This document shows positions 1-6,281 of a stretch of DNA of 7,045 bases, in pieces. The DNA comes from Lachnospiraceae bacterium UBA3845. GTDB taxonomy: Bacteria > Bacillota > Clostridia > Lachnospirales > Lachnospiraceae. The position numbers and the translations under genes were made by a program. Positions within the stretch are counted from its first letter, which is position 1. Each line of letters opens with the position of its first letter. The notes under the pieces are model-generated. The model saw nothing but the letters and a program-made list of their open reading frames with translations. It made no database searches and had not been told where the DNA came from. Location of the stretch: assembly GCA_002392705.1 (NCBI GenBank), contig DGHP01000037.1, positions 1 through 7,045 of the forward strand. Direction: 5' to 3'.

Positions 1-90
1 TCCCGTTCCTGCTATCCCGCCCTTCAGATTCTTAGAAAACACGGGTCCCAGGCTGTCAGCAGCCGGAATTCGGAATCAAGCAGACGTTCT
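1..90. other. Window edge downstream of cbiG, no supported gene
   Basis: This stretch follows the cbiG stop codon in the minus-strand direction of transcription. The operon may continue beyond the window, but no convincing start with a ribosome binding site is visible here. A minus-strand frame beginning with GTG at 42-40 stays open to the edge for 14 codons, without a Shine-Dalgarno sequence or recognisable protein similarity. A 5-bp hairpin at 51-64 (ggctg/cagcc) has no T-run, so it is not called a terminator. Confidence 0.3.
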
Positions 91-1191
91 TTAAAAATGC
101 AGCCGGATCTTTTCAACTGCCAGGGCTGCCGTCATCCCGTTCTGCGCATGCTTCGGCAGAATCAGCTTCCCCGGTTCATTTTCCGTCATGGCTCCGAGAA
201 CCGCGCTCCTCTCGCAGACGTTATCCACGCCGACCATCGTTTCGACAAATGTCGATGTGCTGAAATGCCCCGGTACCCGGGACAGCTGCTGAACCGTATA
301 GGTTTCAAAGGGAAGGCCGTACTTCTCAGCAAAAAGGACAAGCGCCTCCTCATTTTCCTTCAGGTCAATGCTGCATATCTTTTTCACGGAATGGATGGAG
401 ACATCCGAAGCCTCCAGAACCTGAAGCAGGAATGTCTCCAGTTCTTCAGGAGTTTTCCCTTTCCTGCATCCAACCCCGAGCACCGTACAGCACGGAACCA
501 GGGCAAGAGTCTTTTCAAAATAACGTGCCCGCTCATTCAGGGATATATTAATTCCCAGGATCGGCCGTTCCAGCATCTCATCTGATTTATATGGAAGCGC
601 ATTTTTCTCAAGAAGGCTCAGTTCCTGCGGAAATCTTCCTTCAGGAACAAATTCGTCCGCGCAGCGCAGGCCGACCGGTCTTCCTGCAAGAACCGCTGCC
701 GAAACCTCTTTAGCCAGTTCCATGCTCCCGATAAAAAGCTTATTCTCTCTGGCGAAAACGTCCACCGCGAAACGCTCATTCAGATCAGTAGCTGTTGTGA
801 TTACCGGCTGAGCGCCGATTCCCGCCGCAATCTCCCGCGCAAGAGCGTTGGCTCCCCCGAGATGGCCCGAAACCAGCGAGATGACCCAGCTTCCCGTCTC
901 ATCAATCACCAGTACCGCCGGATCTTCCGCCTTCGACATCAGGAAAGGTGCAATGGACCTGACCGCGATCCCGCAGGCGCCGACAAACAGGATGGCGTCG
1001 CTGTCCAGAAAGCGCTGTCTTGTCCACTCCTTAAGGGAATCATCTATAAAGAAAAAGCCATCCGCCGCGGCAGCCTCCCTTCTTTTCGTGTAGAGAGTGA
1101 ACCTGTTTGTCTCATATTTTCCAAGCACGGAACGGATCTTCTCAGCTGTTGCCGCCCCGCGTTCCGTAAAGCACACGCATGCTGTCCTCAT
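91..1191 (-). CDS. cbiG: Cobalt-precorrin-5A hydrolase CbiG
   Basis: CbiG opens the ring-A acetate delta-lactone of cobalt-precorrin-5A and releases the C2 unit as acetaldehyde, giving cobalt-precorrin-5B in the oxygen-independent cobalamin pathway of the cytosol. The 366-residue protein has the usual family length and layout. The N-terminal and central part carries the conserved block around residues 70-120 (GACGIAVRSIAPFL, then VIDETGSWVISLVSGHLGG, N-A-L-A). The C-terminal domain begins near residue 236 with VLGVGCRKGKTPEEL and includes GVDNVCERSA near 321-330. The ATG overlaps the cobM stop codon by 4 bp (ATGA), which implies translational coupling, and a purine-rich AGGAGAG lies a few bases upstream. 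It is the third gene of cbiD-cobM-cbiG, so it acts on the product of its upstream neighbour and feeds CbiD. No frameshift or missing motif is seen. The assignment is firm. Confidence 0.95.
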   Translation of the reverse strand: MRTACVCFTERGAATAEKIRSVLGKYETNRFTLYTKRREAAAADGFFFIDDSLKEWTRQRFLDSDAILFVGACGIAVRSIAPFLMSKAEDPAVLVIDETGSWVISLVSGHLGGANALAREIAAGIGAQPVITTATDLNERFAVDVFARENKLFIGSMELAKEVSAAVLAGRPVGLRCADEFVPEGRFPQELSLLEKNALPYKSDEMLERPILGINISLNERARYFEKTLALVPCCTVLGVGCRKGKTPEELETFLLQVLEASDVSIHSVKKICSIDLKENEEALVLFAEKYGLPFETYTVQQLSRVPGHFSTSTFVETMVGVDNVCERSAVLGAMTENEPGKLILPKHAQNGMTAALAVEKIRLHF

Positions 1192-1958
1192 CCCTCTCTG
1201 CTCTCCTCTCCTTTCCTGTATCCGGTTGAAAATGAAGGATCATAAAGCCGCGATCTTTCACCGCCTGCGCGGCCGGCCGCGGCTCCCACGATCAGAAGGG
1301 CTGTCTTCGTGATCCCATGCCTCTCACAGGTCTCTGCCAGCGTAGCAACCGTGCAGACATAGGCCTCCTCATCCGGCCAGCTTGCTCTTTTTACAACAGC
1401 GGCAGGCGTGTCGCCCCGGTAGCCGCCTTCCAGCAGTTCCCTGCATACATCCCGGACGAGTCCAGCGGAGAGAAAAAGTACCATCGTGGCGCCATGGACA
1501 GCGAAACTGCGGATACTCTCACGCTCCGGCACCTCCGTGCGCCCCGCCGCGCGGGTCAGAATCACACTCTGTGTAACGCCCGGGAGGGTATATTCCAGAT
1601 TCAGCGCTGCCGCCGCCCCGCAAAAAGAACTCACTCCCGGTACATAATCATATGGAATCCCCAGACGATCGAGGGCGTCCATCTGCTCCCGGATCGCCCC
1701 ATAGATGCAGGGATCCCCCGTATGCAGCCGGACAGTCATCTTCCCGTCCTGCTCGCCGCTCTCCATCAGCTGAAGCACCTCTTCCAGGGTCATTCTGGAG
1801 CTGTCATATACCGCGCAGCTCACCTTCTTTTCCCTGAACAGATCCGGATTCACTAAAGAGCCCGCATAGATGATCTGATCCGCTTTCCTGATCAGTGCGG
1901 CCCCCCGCACAGTGATCAGGTCCTCCGCTCCCGGCCCTGCCCCTACAAAATGTACCAT
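1188..1958 (-). CDS. cobM: Cobalt-precorrin-4 C11-methyltransferase (CbiF/CobM)
   Basis: This SAM-dependent methyltransferase adds a methyl group at C-11 of (cobalt-)precorrin-4. The 256-residue protein matches the tetrapyrrole methylase family. It has the N-terminal glycine-rich loop VHFVGAGPGAEDLITVRG (residues 2-19), the AGSLVNPDL segment (32-40) typical of the C11 enzymes, the SAM-contacting RLHTGDPCIYGAI block (77-89) and VPGVSSFCGAAAAL (106-119). Because it sits with cbiD and cbiG, the anaerobic cobalt-containing substrate (CbiF activity) is more likely than the aerobic one; this is inferred from context. It starts 103 bp after the cbiD stop, with an AAGGGA sequence just before the ATG, and its stop overlaps the cbiG start. 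The last 25 or so residues are polar and charged and lie beyond the catalytic fold. The 103-bp spacer to cbiD shows no clear hairpin or promoter. Confidence 0.96.
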   Translation of the reverse strand: MVHFVGAGPGAEDLITVRGAALIRKADQIIYAGSLVNPDLFREKKVSCAVYDSSRMTLEEVLQLMESGEQDGKMTVRLHTGDPCIYGAIREQMDALDRLGIPYDYVPGVSSFCGAAAALNLEYTLPGVTQSVILTRAAGRTEVPERESIRSFAVHGATMVLFLSAGLVRDVCRELLEGGYRGDTPAAVVKRASWPDEEAYVCTVATLAETCERHGITKTALLIVGAAAGRAGGERSRLYDPSFSTGYRKGEESREG

Positions 1959-2061
1959 ACTGTCCCTTACTTTCTTCCCTGTCCGCTTCTTTCGCTGCCG
2001 CCCGTTTTCCGCGGCCGGCCGTTCTTCAGCTCTCTCTTTACACGCGATCTTCTCTTATACG

Positions 2062-3399
2062 TCAGCCGGGCCACTCTGCCCTGACCTTCCGGATCATCTC
2101 GTCCGCGCCTTTTGTTCTTCCCAGTTCTCCCTGCACCGTATTGAAGATGACTGCTTCAGCCGGAACACGGCCTCCGGTACGCTGCGACAGATAATAGCGG
2201 ATCCGCTCGCAGGCAGTCTGCATGGCCTGCTCCAGCACCCCGCATTCTTCCATTATACAAACCGCTTCGTCCGTTGTCTCCGTTTCAAGAATCCGCCGCG
2301 CAGCTTCCGCTGTGATCCCGGCCCGCAGCGCACAGGCCGCGCAGAGCTCTGCCCTGCTGTCAGAACAGTGGGAATGGGTGTTCATGATGCCGCCCGAAAC
2401 CTTGATGAATTTGCCGATATGCGAGACAAAGAGCAGCCCGCCCAGTCCCATGGCCGCAGCCCGGTCCAGTGTCTCTCCCAGGTAATTGCTGCACAGGACC
2501 GCCTGTACCCCCTGAAGTCCCAGATCGTTATGGGCAAAAGTCTCACCGTAGTTGCCCGGGGTCACCAGCAGATAACGGTGCCCCTCTTCGAAAAGCATGT
2601 TCATCTCCAGATGAATCGATCCGATCAGGGCATCTTCGCTCATAGGCTCCACGATCCCGGTTGTCCCCAGGACAGAGATGCCGTTCCGGATTCCAAGCCT
2701 TGGATTGAAGGTCTTCTCCGCGGCCTTCACCCCCTCAGGGACAGAGACCGTCACAAGCAGGGAGCCATGAAAATCATAGTCTTCACAGATCTCCTGAACC
2801 GCCTGAAAAATCATCCTTCTCGGAACGGGATTGATCGCGGCCTGCCCGATCTTCTGTTTCAGTCCCGGCCTGGTCACGCGGCCTACTCCCTCTCCGCCGT
2901 CCAGGAAAATCCGCGGTAATCCGCCGCGAGAGGACTTTCCCGGCAATTCTCCGGCGGAAAAGCTGCGCTCCTTCTTTAAAACGGGATCCCATACGAAAGC
3001 CATGGAAGATACACCGGGAACTTTCCCCCCGGCAGCTTCTTTCTCTGTGTCCCCCTCCGCGGCAGTTTCACCGCCCGGAAAACCTTCATTCCCGCAGGCG
3101 GCAGGCACAAGAACAGCTTCAGCGTATACAAGGATTCCGTCCGTGACGTCCGGATCATCGCCGGCATCCTTCCGGACCGCGCAGGATACGCCGCGCCCGT
3201 TCTCCCGCATCCGGATATCCTCAATTCTGAGAGAGAGCAGGACTCCTTTCGGCGTCAGCAGGGAAATCTCCTCCGTCCGCCTTCCCGACAGAAGCATGAG
3301 CGCGGCTGCTTTTGCGGCAGCTGCGGCACAGGATCCTGTCGTATATCCGCAGCGCAGTTTTCTGCTGCCTTTCCATACATAAAGTTCTTCCCCGGCCAC
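2062..3399 (-). CDS. cbiD: Cobalt-precorrin-5B C1-methyltransferase CbiD, GTG start, with internal insertion
   Basis: CbiD methylates C-1 of cobalt-precorrin-5B to give cobalt-precorrin-6A in anaerobic cobalamin synthesis. With a GTG start at 3399 the protein is 445 residues. Family motifs are GYTTGSCA (18-25), KDAGDDPDVTDG (77-88), DGGEGVGRVTRPGL (167-180), INPVPRRMI (189-197), LGTTGIVEPMS (244-254) and HIGKFIKVSGGIMNTHS (327-343). The frame is open up to an ATG at 3558 (498 residues). I prefer GTG because GGGAGG lies 8 nt upstream (3413-3408), because GYTTGSCA then falls about 18 residues in as usual for the family, and because the longer start lies inside a repeat element. An ATG at 3522, 8 nt after a GGGGGG run, is the main alternative. 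Residues about 98-162 form a Gly/Glu/Lys-rich insertion not expected in CbiD, which is usually near 360-390 residues. It is the first visible gene of the cluster. Confidence 0.93.
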   Translation of the reverse strand: MAGEELYVWKGSRKLRCGYTTGSCAAAAAKAAALMLLSGRRTEEISLLTPKGVLLSLRIEDIRMRENGRGVSCAVRKDAGDDPDVTDGILVYAEAVLVPAACGNEGFPGGETAAEGDTEKEAAGGKVPGVSSMAFVWDPVLKKERSFSAGELPGKSSRGGLPRIFLDGGEGVGRVTRPGLKQKIGQAAINPVPRRMIFQAVQEICEDYDFHGSLLVTVSVPEGVKAAEKTFNPRLGIRNGISVLGTTGIVEPMSEDALIGSIHLEMNMLFEEGHRYLLVTPGNYGETFAHNDLGLQGVQAVLCSNYLGETLDRAAAMGLGGLLFVSHIGKFIKVSGGIMNTHSHCSDSRAELCAACALRAGITAEAARRILETETTDEAVCIMEECGVLEQAMQTACERIRYYLSQRTGGRVPAEAVIFNTVQGELGRTKGADEMIRKVRAEWPG

Positions 3400-3407
3400 G
3401 GCCTGTA

Positions 3408-3413
3408 CCTCCC
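3408..3413 (-). promoter_or_regulatory. Ribosome binding site deciding the cbiD start
   Basis: On the minus strand GGGAGG is followed by 8 nt and then GTG at 3399-3397. This is the best Shine-Dalgarno match among the candidate starts of cbiD. The ATG at 3558 has only an AGGGG about 15 nt away, the ATG at 3522 has a GGGGGG run at 8 nt, and the ATG at 3465 has no good site. Confidence 0.65.
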
Positions 3414-3548
3414 TGCCTGTCCGCAGGATCTCTCTGTCGGATCCGCGCGGCGTATCTTTCGGCATTCTTTCACTATTCTTTCTGACCTGCTCTGGATATT
3501 TTACCTGATTCCTCCCGGACATACAAGAAGCCCCCCGGTTCTGCTTCG

Positions 3549-3794
3549 CAGACCTCATTTATAATCAGGAACTGCCCCTTAACAGCAGGCACGACGAATC
3601 TGAAACTGTTTCTCCCGCAGGCGCGACGAATCTGAAACTTTTTCTCCTGCAGGCGCGACGAATCTGAAACTTTTTCTCCTGCAGGCGCGACGAATCAGAG
3701 GCTGTTTCTCCCGCAGGCACGACGAATCTGAGGCTGTTTCTCCCGCAGGCACGACGAACCAGGACCCGGGTTCAAAATGGCCGTGAACCGTAAG
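3549..3794. repeat. Expanded copy of the intergenic repeat element
   Basis: This 246-bp stretch between cbiD and the transpeptidase gene matches the compact element at 6186-6281 on both sides of a tandem array. On the right, 3745-3794 aligns without gaps to 6232-6281, 38 of 50 bases identical, ending at the same terminus. On the left, 3549-3575 aligns without gaps to 6196-6222, 19 of 27 identical. Between the two flanks lie five 32-bp repeats that the compact copy lacks. A clean left terminal inverted repeat and a target-site duplication are not visible, so this copy is probably old or rearranged. Its exact left boundary is uncertain. Confidence 0.6.
3585..3744. repeat. Five 32-bp direct tandem repeats
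   Basis: Units begin with gcaggc at 3585, 3617, 3649, 3681 and 3713, each exactly 32 bp, and a sixth partial unit begins at 3745. Each unit reads gcaggc(a/g)cgacgaatc, then (t/a)ga(a/g)(a/g)ct(g/t)tttctcc(c/t). Units 2 and 3 are identical, and the others differ at a few positions. There are no spacers, so this is not a CRISPR array. The period is not a multiple of three, which rules out a repeated protein domain. The unit resembles the centre and right side of the element at 6186-6281 (gca-gcacgacgaa-cagag), so it probably arose by internal duplication of such an element. Confidence 0.95.
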
Positions 3795-3838
3795 CTGAAT
3801 AACTAACAAAATCTTAAGAAATTATCGGACCGGCCGCA

Positions 3839-3867
3839 TTGACCTGTTTTTTTCATCCATTTATAAT
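3839..3867 (+). promoter_or_regulatory. Sigma-70 type promoter of the L,D-transpeptidase gene
   Basis: The -35 hexamer TTGACC (3839-3844) and a perfect -10 hexamer TATAAT (3862-3867) are separated by exactly 17 bp. AT-rich sequence lies upstream (about 3797-3826). Transcription would start near 3874, leaving a leader of about 32 nt before the ATG at 3906. It is a near-consensus housekeeping promoter, suggesting steady vegetative expression. Confidence 0.88.
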
Positions 3868-3889
3868 TATTGTAATTGTCTACAGTCTC

Positions 3890-3895
3890 AGGAGG
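3890..3895 (+). promoter_or_regulatory. Ribosome binding site deciding the transpeptidase start
   Basis: A perfect AGGAGG lies 10 nt before the ATG at 3906-3908. It places the start there rather than at the in-frame TTG at 3876, which lies only a few bases from the predicted transcription start and has no upstream site. Confidence 0.88.
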
Positions 3896-3905
3896 ATTTA
3901 CCGAT

Positions 3906-4916
3906 ATGCTGAAATACCGCCGCAATATACTGTTTACTCTGTGTATAGCCATGCTGATGCTTGTGCTGCCACTTACAGCCTGGGCGGATACCACCCCCGG
4001 CAAAGTTGAGTCGGTCACGGCATCCGTCACAGCCAAAAAAGTCACGCTTTCCTGGAGTTCCGTTCCCGGAGCCAGAGGATATTATGTCTATCTGCAGGAC
4101 GCGAAGACGGAAGATACCTTTGAGGTAAAAGTCAAAAAACGCACCAGCGCAACGATTAACGGCCTTGAACCGGGTACCACCTTCAACGCATGGGTGGAAG
4201 CTTTCAACCGTGCGGGAGAAGGAGAAGCTTCGGACAGCATCAGCTGCACCACCCTTTCCAAAACCAGCGGAAAGAGCGTAAAAGATGTCCATACCATGTA
4301 TTTCAGCGCTTATCTGAATAAAGAGGAACAGGGGATTCCCGAGGGGACTAAGGTCACCGTAACGGATAAGAGTTATATCAAGGCGGAGAACAGCGAAGTT
4401 GTTCTGCCGAACGGCTCCATCCGTTTTATCCCGGAGATGTCCCTCACTTATACGGGATGCCTGAATGAGCGCGGCGATTACACGACCCAGGTGAAGGAAG
4501 ATTTCATCAACCGGAAAGGCGTCTTCAGCGCAACAGAGTACCTTGTGTGGGTAAGCACGAATTATCAGAAGTTCTATGTATTCAAAGGTTCCGCCGGAAG
4601 CTGGTCCCTTCTGAAGACCTATAAGTGCACAACCGGCTCCTTCGAATCCCCCACCCGGCCCAGCTTCGGATACCGGATCAAGAATAAGGTTCCCACAGTC
4701 AGTTTCGACGAGTATTCTTATGGGAAATACGGCCTCTACTTCGGCCAGTTTATTCACACCTGGCCTTACTACAAAGGCTCTGAGACCAGCAAAGTGGCCG
4801 GTTTCAGAACCCTGGGATCTCTCCCGCAGTCCCACGGCTGCGTGCGCCTGAATGATGAGGCGGCTCTGTGGTGCTATGAAAACCTTCCGATGGATACCAG
4901 AGTCGTCATCTATTAA
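3906..4916 (+). CDS. Secreted L,D-transpeptidase with fibronectin type III domain
   Basis: This is a predicted exported enzyme that forms or remodels peptidoglycan cross-links (3-3 links or attachment to the peptide stem) outside the membrane. Of its 336 residues, 1-27 form a signal peptide: basic MLKYRRN, a hydrophobic stretch about 8-22, and the cleavage motif AWA before Asp28. Residues about 31-117 look like one fibronectin type III domain (VTLSWSSVPGARGYYVY, INGLEPGTTFNAWVEAFNRAGEG). A linker region of about 120-205 has no recognised fold. The YkuD catalytic domain spans about 210-336, with His284 in FIHTW and the signature SHGCVRL at 309-315, in which Cys312 is the predicted nucleophile. 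The gene has its own promoter and terminator, so it is monocistronic. It diverges from cbiD and converges with cysE. The family is clear; the exact cross-link made and the role of the FnIII domain (possibly wall binding or spacing) are inferred. Confidence 0.92.
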   Translation: MLKYRRNILFTLCIAMLMLVLPLTAWADTTPGKVESVTASVTAKKVTLSWSSVPGARGYYVYLQDAKTEDTFEVKVKKRTSATINGLEPGTTFNAWVEAFNRAGEGEASDSISCTTLSKTSGKSVKDVHTMYFSAYLNKEEQGIPEGTKVTVTDKSYIKAENSEVVLPNGSIRFIPEMSLTYTGCLNERGDYTTQVKEDFINRKGVFSATEYLVWVSTNYQKFYVFKGSAGSWSLLKTYKCTTGSFESPTRPSFGYRIKNKVPTVSFDEYSYGKYGLYFGQFIHTWPYYKGSETSKVAGFRTLGSLPQSHGCVRLNDEAALWCYENLPMDTRVVIY

Positions 4917-4924
4917 GCAGAGAC

Positions 4925-5040
4925 GCTGCAGAACTGCCGCCGCAGAGTTTTTATCCGGCAGCAGAAGCTGCAGAACGCCCGGCCGCAGTGTTTGATCCGG
5001 CAGCGAAGGCTGCAGAACGCCCGGCTGCAGCGCCGCCGGC
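4925..5040. repeat. 42-bp tandem repeats after the transpeptidase gene
   Basis: Two full 42-bp units, 4925-4966 and 4967-5008, are followed by a partial third from 5009. Each starts gctgcagaac, continues with a GC-rich ccgcag segment and gttt, and ends atccggcagc. The junctions form small hairpins, gcagc/gctgc with 4-nt loops, at 4958-4971 and 5000-5013. The array begins 8 bp after the stop codon and lies before the terminator, so it would be transcribed as 3' untranslated RNA. Minus-strand open frames across it appear to be chance products of the composition. Confidence 0.8.
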
Positions 5041-5070
5041 GCGGAATTGATAAGATATTTCCAGGTAAAG

Positions 5071-5117
5071 AACAGCTGTCCTGCTTCCTTCCGGAAGCAA
5101 AGACAGCTGTTTTTCTT
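5071..5117 (+). terminator. Intrinsic terminator of the L,D-transpeptidase gene
   Basis: The stem aacagctgtc (5071-5080) pairs with gacagctgtt (5102-5111), and an inner stem tgcttcc (5082-5088) pairs with ggaagca (5093-5099) around a ttcc loop. The plus strand continues with TTTTCTTTC. It lies about 155 bp after the stop codon. Read from the minus strand, the run after the stem is only TTCTTT, so it may also stop cysE transcription, less efficiently. The cysE stop lies about 85 bp away and no other terminator is visible there. Confidence 0.88.
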
Positions 5118-5196
5118 TCGTCCGGGGCCAAAGACCGCACCCGCCTGAGCCTGTCCCAGACCAGGCATACATCCCTGCCCGTCTGAACGTATCCCC

Positions 5197-6126
5197 TTAC
5201 GCCTTTCCTCCGCCGCCCAGAACCATCTCCTGGTTTTTTACATTTACCCTTGTGTTCGGCGCCACAGAGCTGGTGATAAAGCAGTTGCCCCCGATCACCA
5301 CGTCATGCCCGATCACAGTCTCGCCGCCCAGAATGGACGCTCCGGAATAGATCGTCACATTGTCCTCGATCGTGGGGTGCCGCTTCTTTCCCTGCAGCTT
5401 CTGCCCTCCCCTAGTGGAGAGTGCGCCGATCGTGACGCCCTGATAGACCTTCACATGTTCCCCTATCACGGTAGTCTCTCCGACTACGATGCCGGTCGCG
5501 TGGTCGATCATAAAATACTTGCCCACCGTGGCGCCGGGATGCAGATCCACTCCGGTCTTGCTGTGGGCATGCTCCGTCATGATGCGCGGGATCATGGGTA
5601 CTCTCAGAAGATACAGCTCATGGGCAAGGCGGAATACCGTGATGGCATAAAAACCGGGATAGCAGAGAATAATCTCGCTCTTGGAGTAAGCTGCGGGGTC
5701 CCCGTCCAGGGTCGCCTGCAGATCGGTATCCAGATACTCCCTGACGCTGGGGATCCGGTGCATGAATTCCATCACAATCCGCTCGGACTCCTTCCGGATC
5801 TCCTCACCGGACTTGGCGTGAAACTCATCCGTATAAAACAGAGCCTGCTCGATCTGCTCCTGAAGATTGATGATGATGTCATCCACAATCGTGCTGATGG
5901 AGGCATTCACATTGTACACGCGCCTGCTGCTGTTCGGATCTCTGTAATAGCCGGGATAGACGATCTGGAACAGCTCATGAAGAATGTGTACGATTACATC
6001 TCTGCTGGGCTCCGTGGCATTCTCAATCCGGTCGATCGCCCGTTTCTGTCCATAATCTCCGAGAATCTCCCGGACAACCGCCGCTGCCTGCTCCTGCATG
6101 CTCCGCGTTCCGTTCCGTCCTTCCAT
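5197..6126 (-). CDS. cysE: Serine O-acetyltransferase (EpsC/CysE type)
   Basis: The enzyme transfers acetyl from acetyl-CoA to L-serine, giving O-acetylserine, the first committed step of cysteine synthesis in the cytosol. The 309-residue protein is the long form found in Clostridia and Bacteroidetes, with a helical N-terminal region of about 185 residues. The left-handed beta-helix of hexapeptide repeats starts near 190. It contains DLHPGATVG (Asp194 at the position of the catalytic Asp of E. coli CysE) and IDHATGIVVGETTVIG, with His209 as the predicted catalytic base. GGQKLQGKKRHPTIEDNV follows, then further hexapeptides. The C-terminal tail is short and ends GGGGKA. A GTG at 6147 would add seven residues, but those codons themselves form the Shine-Dalgarno sequence, so the ATG at 6126 is chosen. 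The gene is monocistronic in appearance, downstream of uvrA on the same strand. No T-box leader is seen in the short upstream region. Confidence 0.95.
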   Translation of the reverse strand: MEGRNGTRSMQEQAAAVVREILGDYGQKRAIDRIENATEPSRDVIVHILHELFQIVYPGYYRDPNSSRRVYNVNASISTIVDDIIINLQEQIEQALFYTDEFHAKSGEEIRKESERIVMEFMHRIPSVREYLDTDLQATLDGDPAAYSKSEIILCYPGFYAITVFRLAHELYLLRVPMIPRIMTEHAHSKTGVDLHPGATVGKYFMIDHATGIVVGETTVIGEHVKVYQGVTIGALSTRGGQKLQGKKRHPTIEDNVTIYSGASILGGETVIGHDVVIGGNCFITSSVAPNTRVNVKNQEMVLGGGGKA

Positions 6127-6128
6127 AG

Positions 6129-6140
6129 CCTCCTCCTCCC
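6129..6140 (-). promoter_or_regulatory. Ribosome binding site deciding the cysE start
   Basis: The minus strand reads GGGAGGAGGAGG and then CT before the ATG at 6126-6124. The first GGGAGG is 8 nt from the ATG, an ideal distance. Translation from the upstream GTG at 6147 would have to run through this site. Confidence 0.8.
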
Positions 6141-6177
6141 AAGACACAGGTATGCCTCACTGCCTGCTTTAATCAGT

Positions 6178-6185
6178 GTTTTCTT
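6178..6185. repeat. Left 8-bp direct repeat flanking the MITE-like element
   Basis: The sequence gttttctt directly abuts the left terminus of the inverted-repeat element. It is identical to 6282-6289 on the other side, as expected for a target-site duplication made by transposition. Confidence 0.75.
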
Positions 6186-6281
6186 GTTACTATTTACGGC
6201 CTTATTTGAAATCAGAACCTGCTTCTTACGTGCAAGCACGACGAACCAGAGCTTGATTTCAAAATGACCGTTAATAGTAAC
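6186..6281. mobile_element. 96-bp MITE-like inverted-repeat element
   Basis: The 30-bp left arm 6186-6215 (gttactatttacgg...) is nearly the reverse complement of the right arm 6252-6281 (...ccgttaatagtaac). The outer nine bases match perfectly, as do an internal acgg and gaaatca. About 25 of 30 positions match, with one-base offsets in the inner half. The 36-nt centre holds a smaller tgctt/aagca hairpin (6220-6238) and the gcacgacgaa core shared with the repeats near cbiD. Exact 8-bp direct repeats flank the element. It has no open reading frame, so any movement would need a transposase supplied elsewhere. It lies between the uvrA stop and cysE, and in RNA would fold into a long hairpin. It has no following T-run, so it is not called an intrinsic terminator. 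The transposase family is unknown. Confidence 0.75.

Noticed and set aside
1912..2919. A 335-codon plus-strand open frame opposite cbiD and the cobM start
   Set aside because: It has no family similarity or ribosome binding site and is antisense to well-supported genes.
3585..3760. Possible CRISPR array
   Set aside because: The repeats are directly adjacent without unique spacers, and no cas genes are nearby.
3579..3809. A minus-strand frame of 76 codons through the 32-bp repeats
   Set aside because: The period is not a multiple of three, so each unit is read in a different frame. It has no supported start and looks like chance.
5149..5166. Small hairpin gcctg/caggc near the cysE end as its terminator
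   Set aside because: The stem is only 5 bp with an 8-nt loop and no following T-run on the minus strand.
3888..5168. A 426-codon minus-strand open frame antisense to the transpeptidase gene
   Set aside because: It lies opposite a gene with signal peptide, catalytic motif, promoter, ribosome binding site and terminator, and it has no recognisable domain. It is best explained as a shadow frame in GC-rich coding sequence.
6186..6281. Inverted repeat as a simple intrinsic terminator of uvrA
   Set aside because: There is no T-run after the stem in either direction, the arms are about 30 bp with a 36-nt centre, and exact 8-bp duplications flank it, so an inserted element explains it better.
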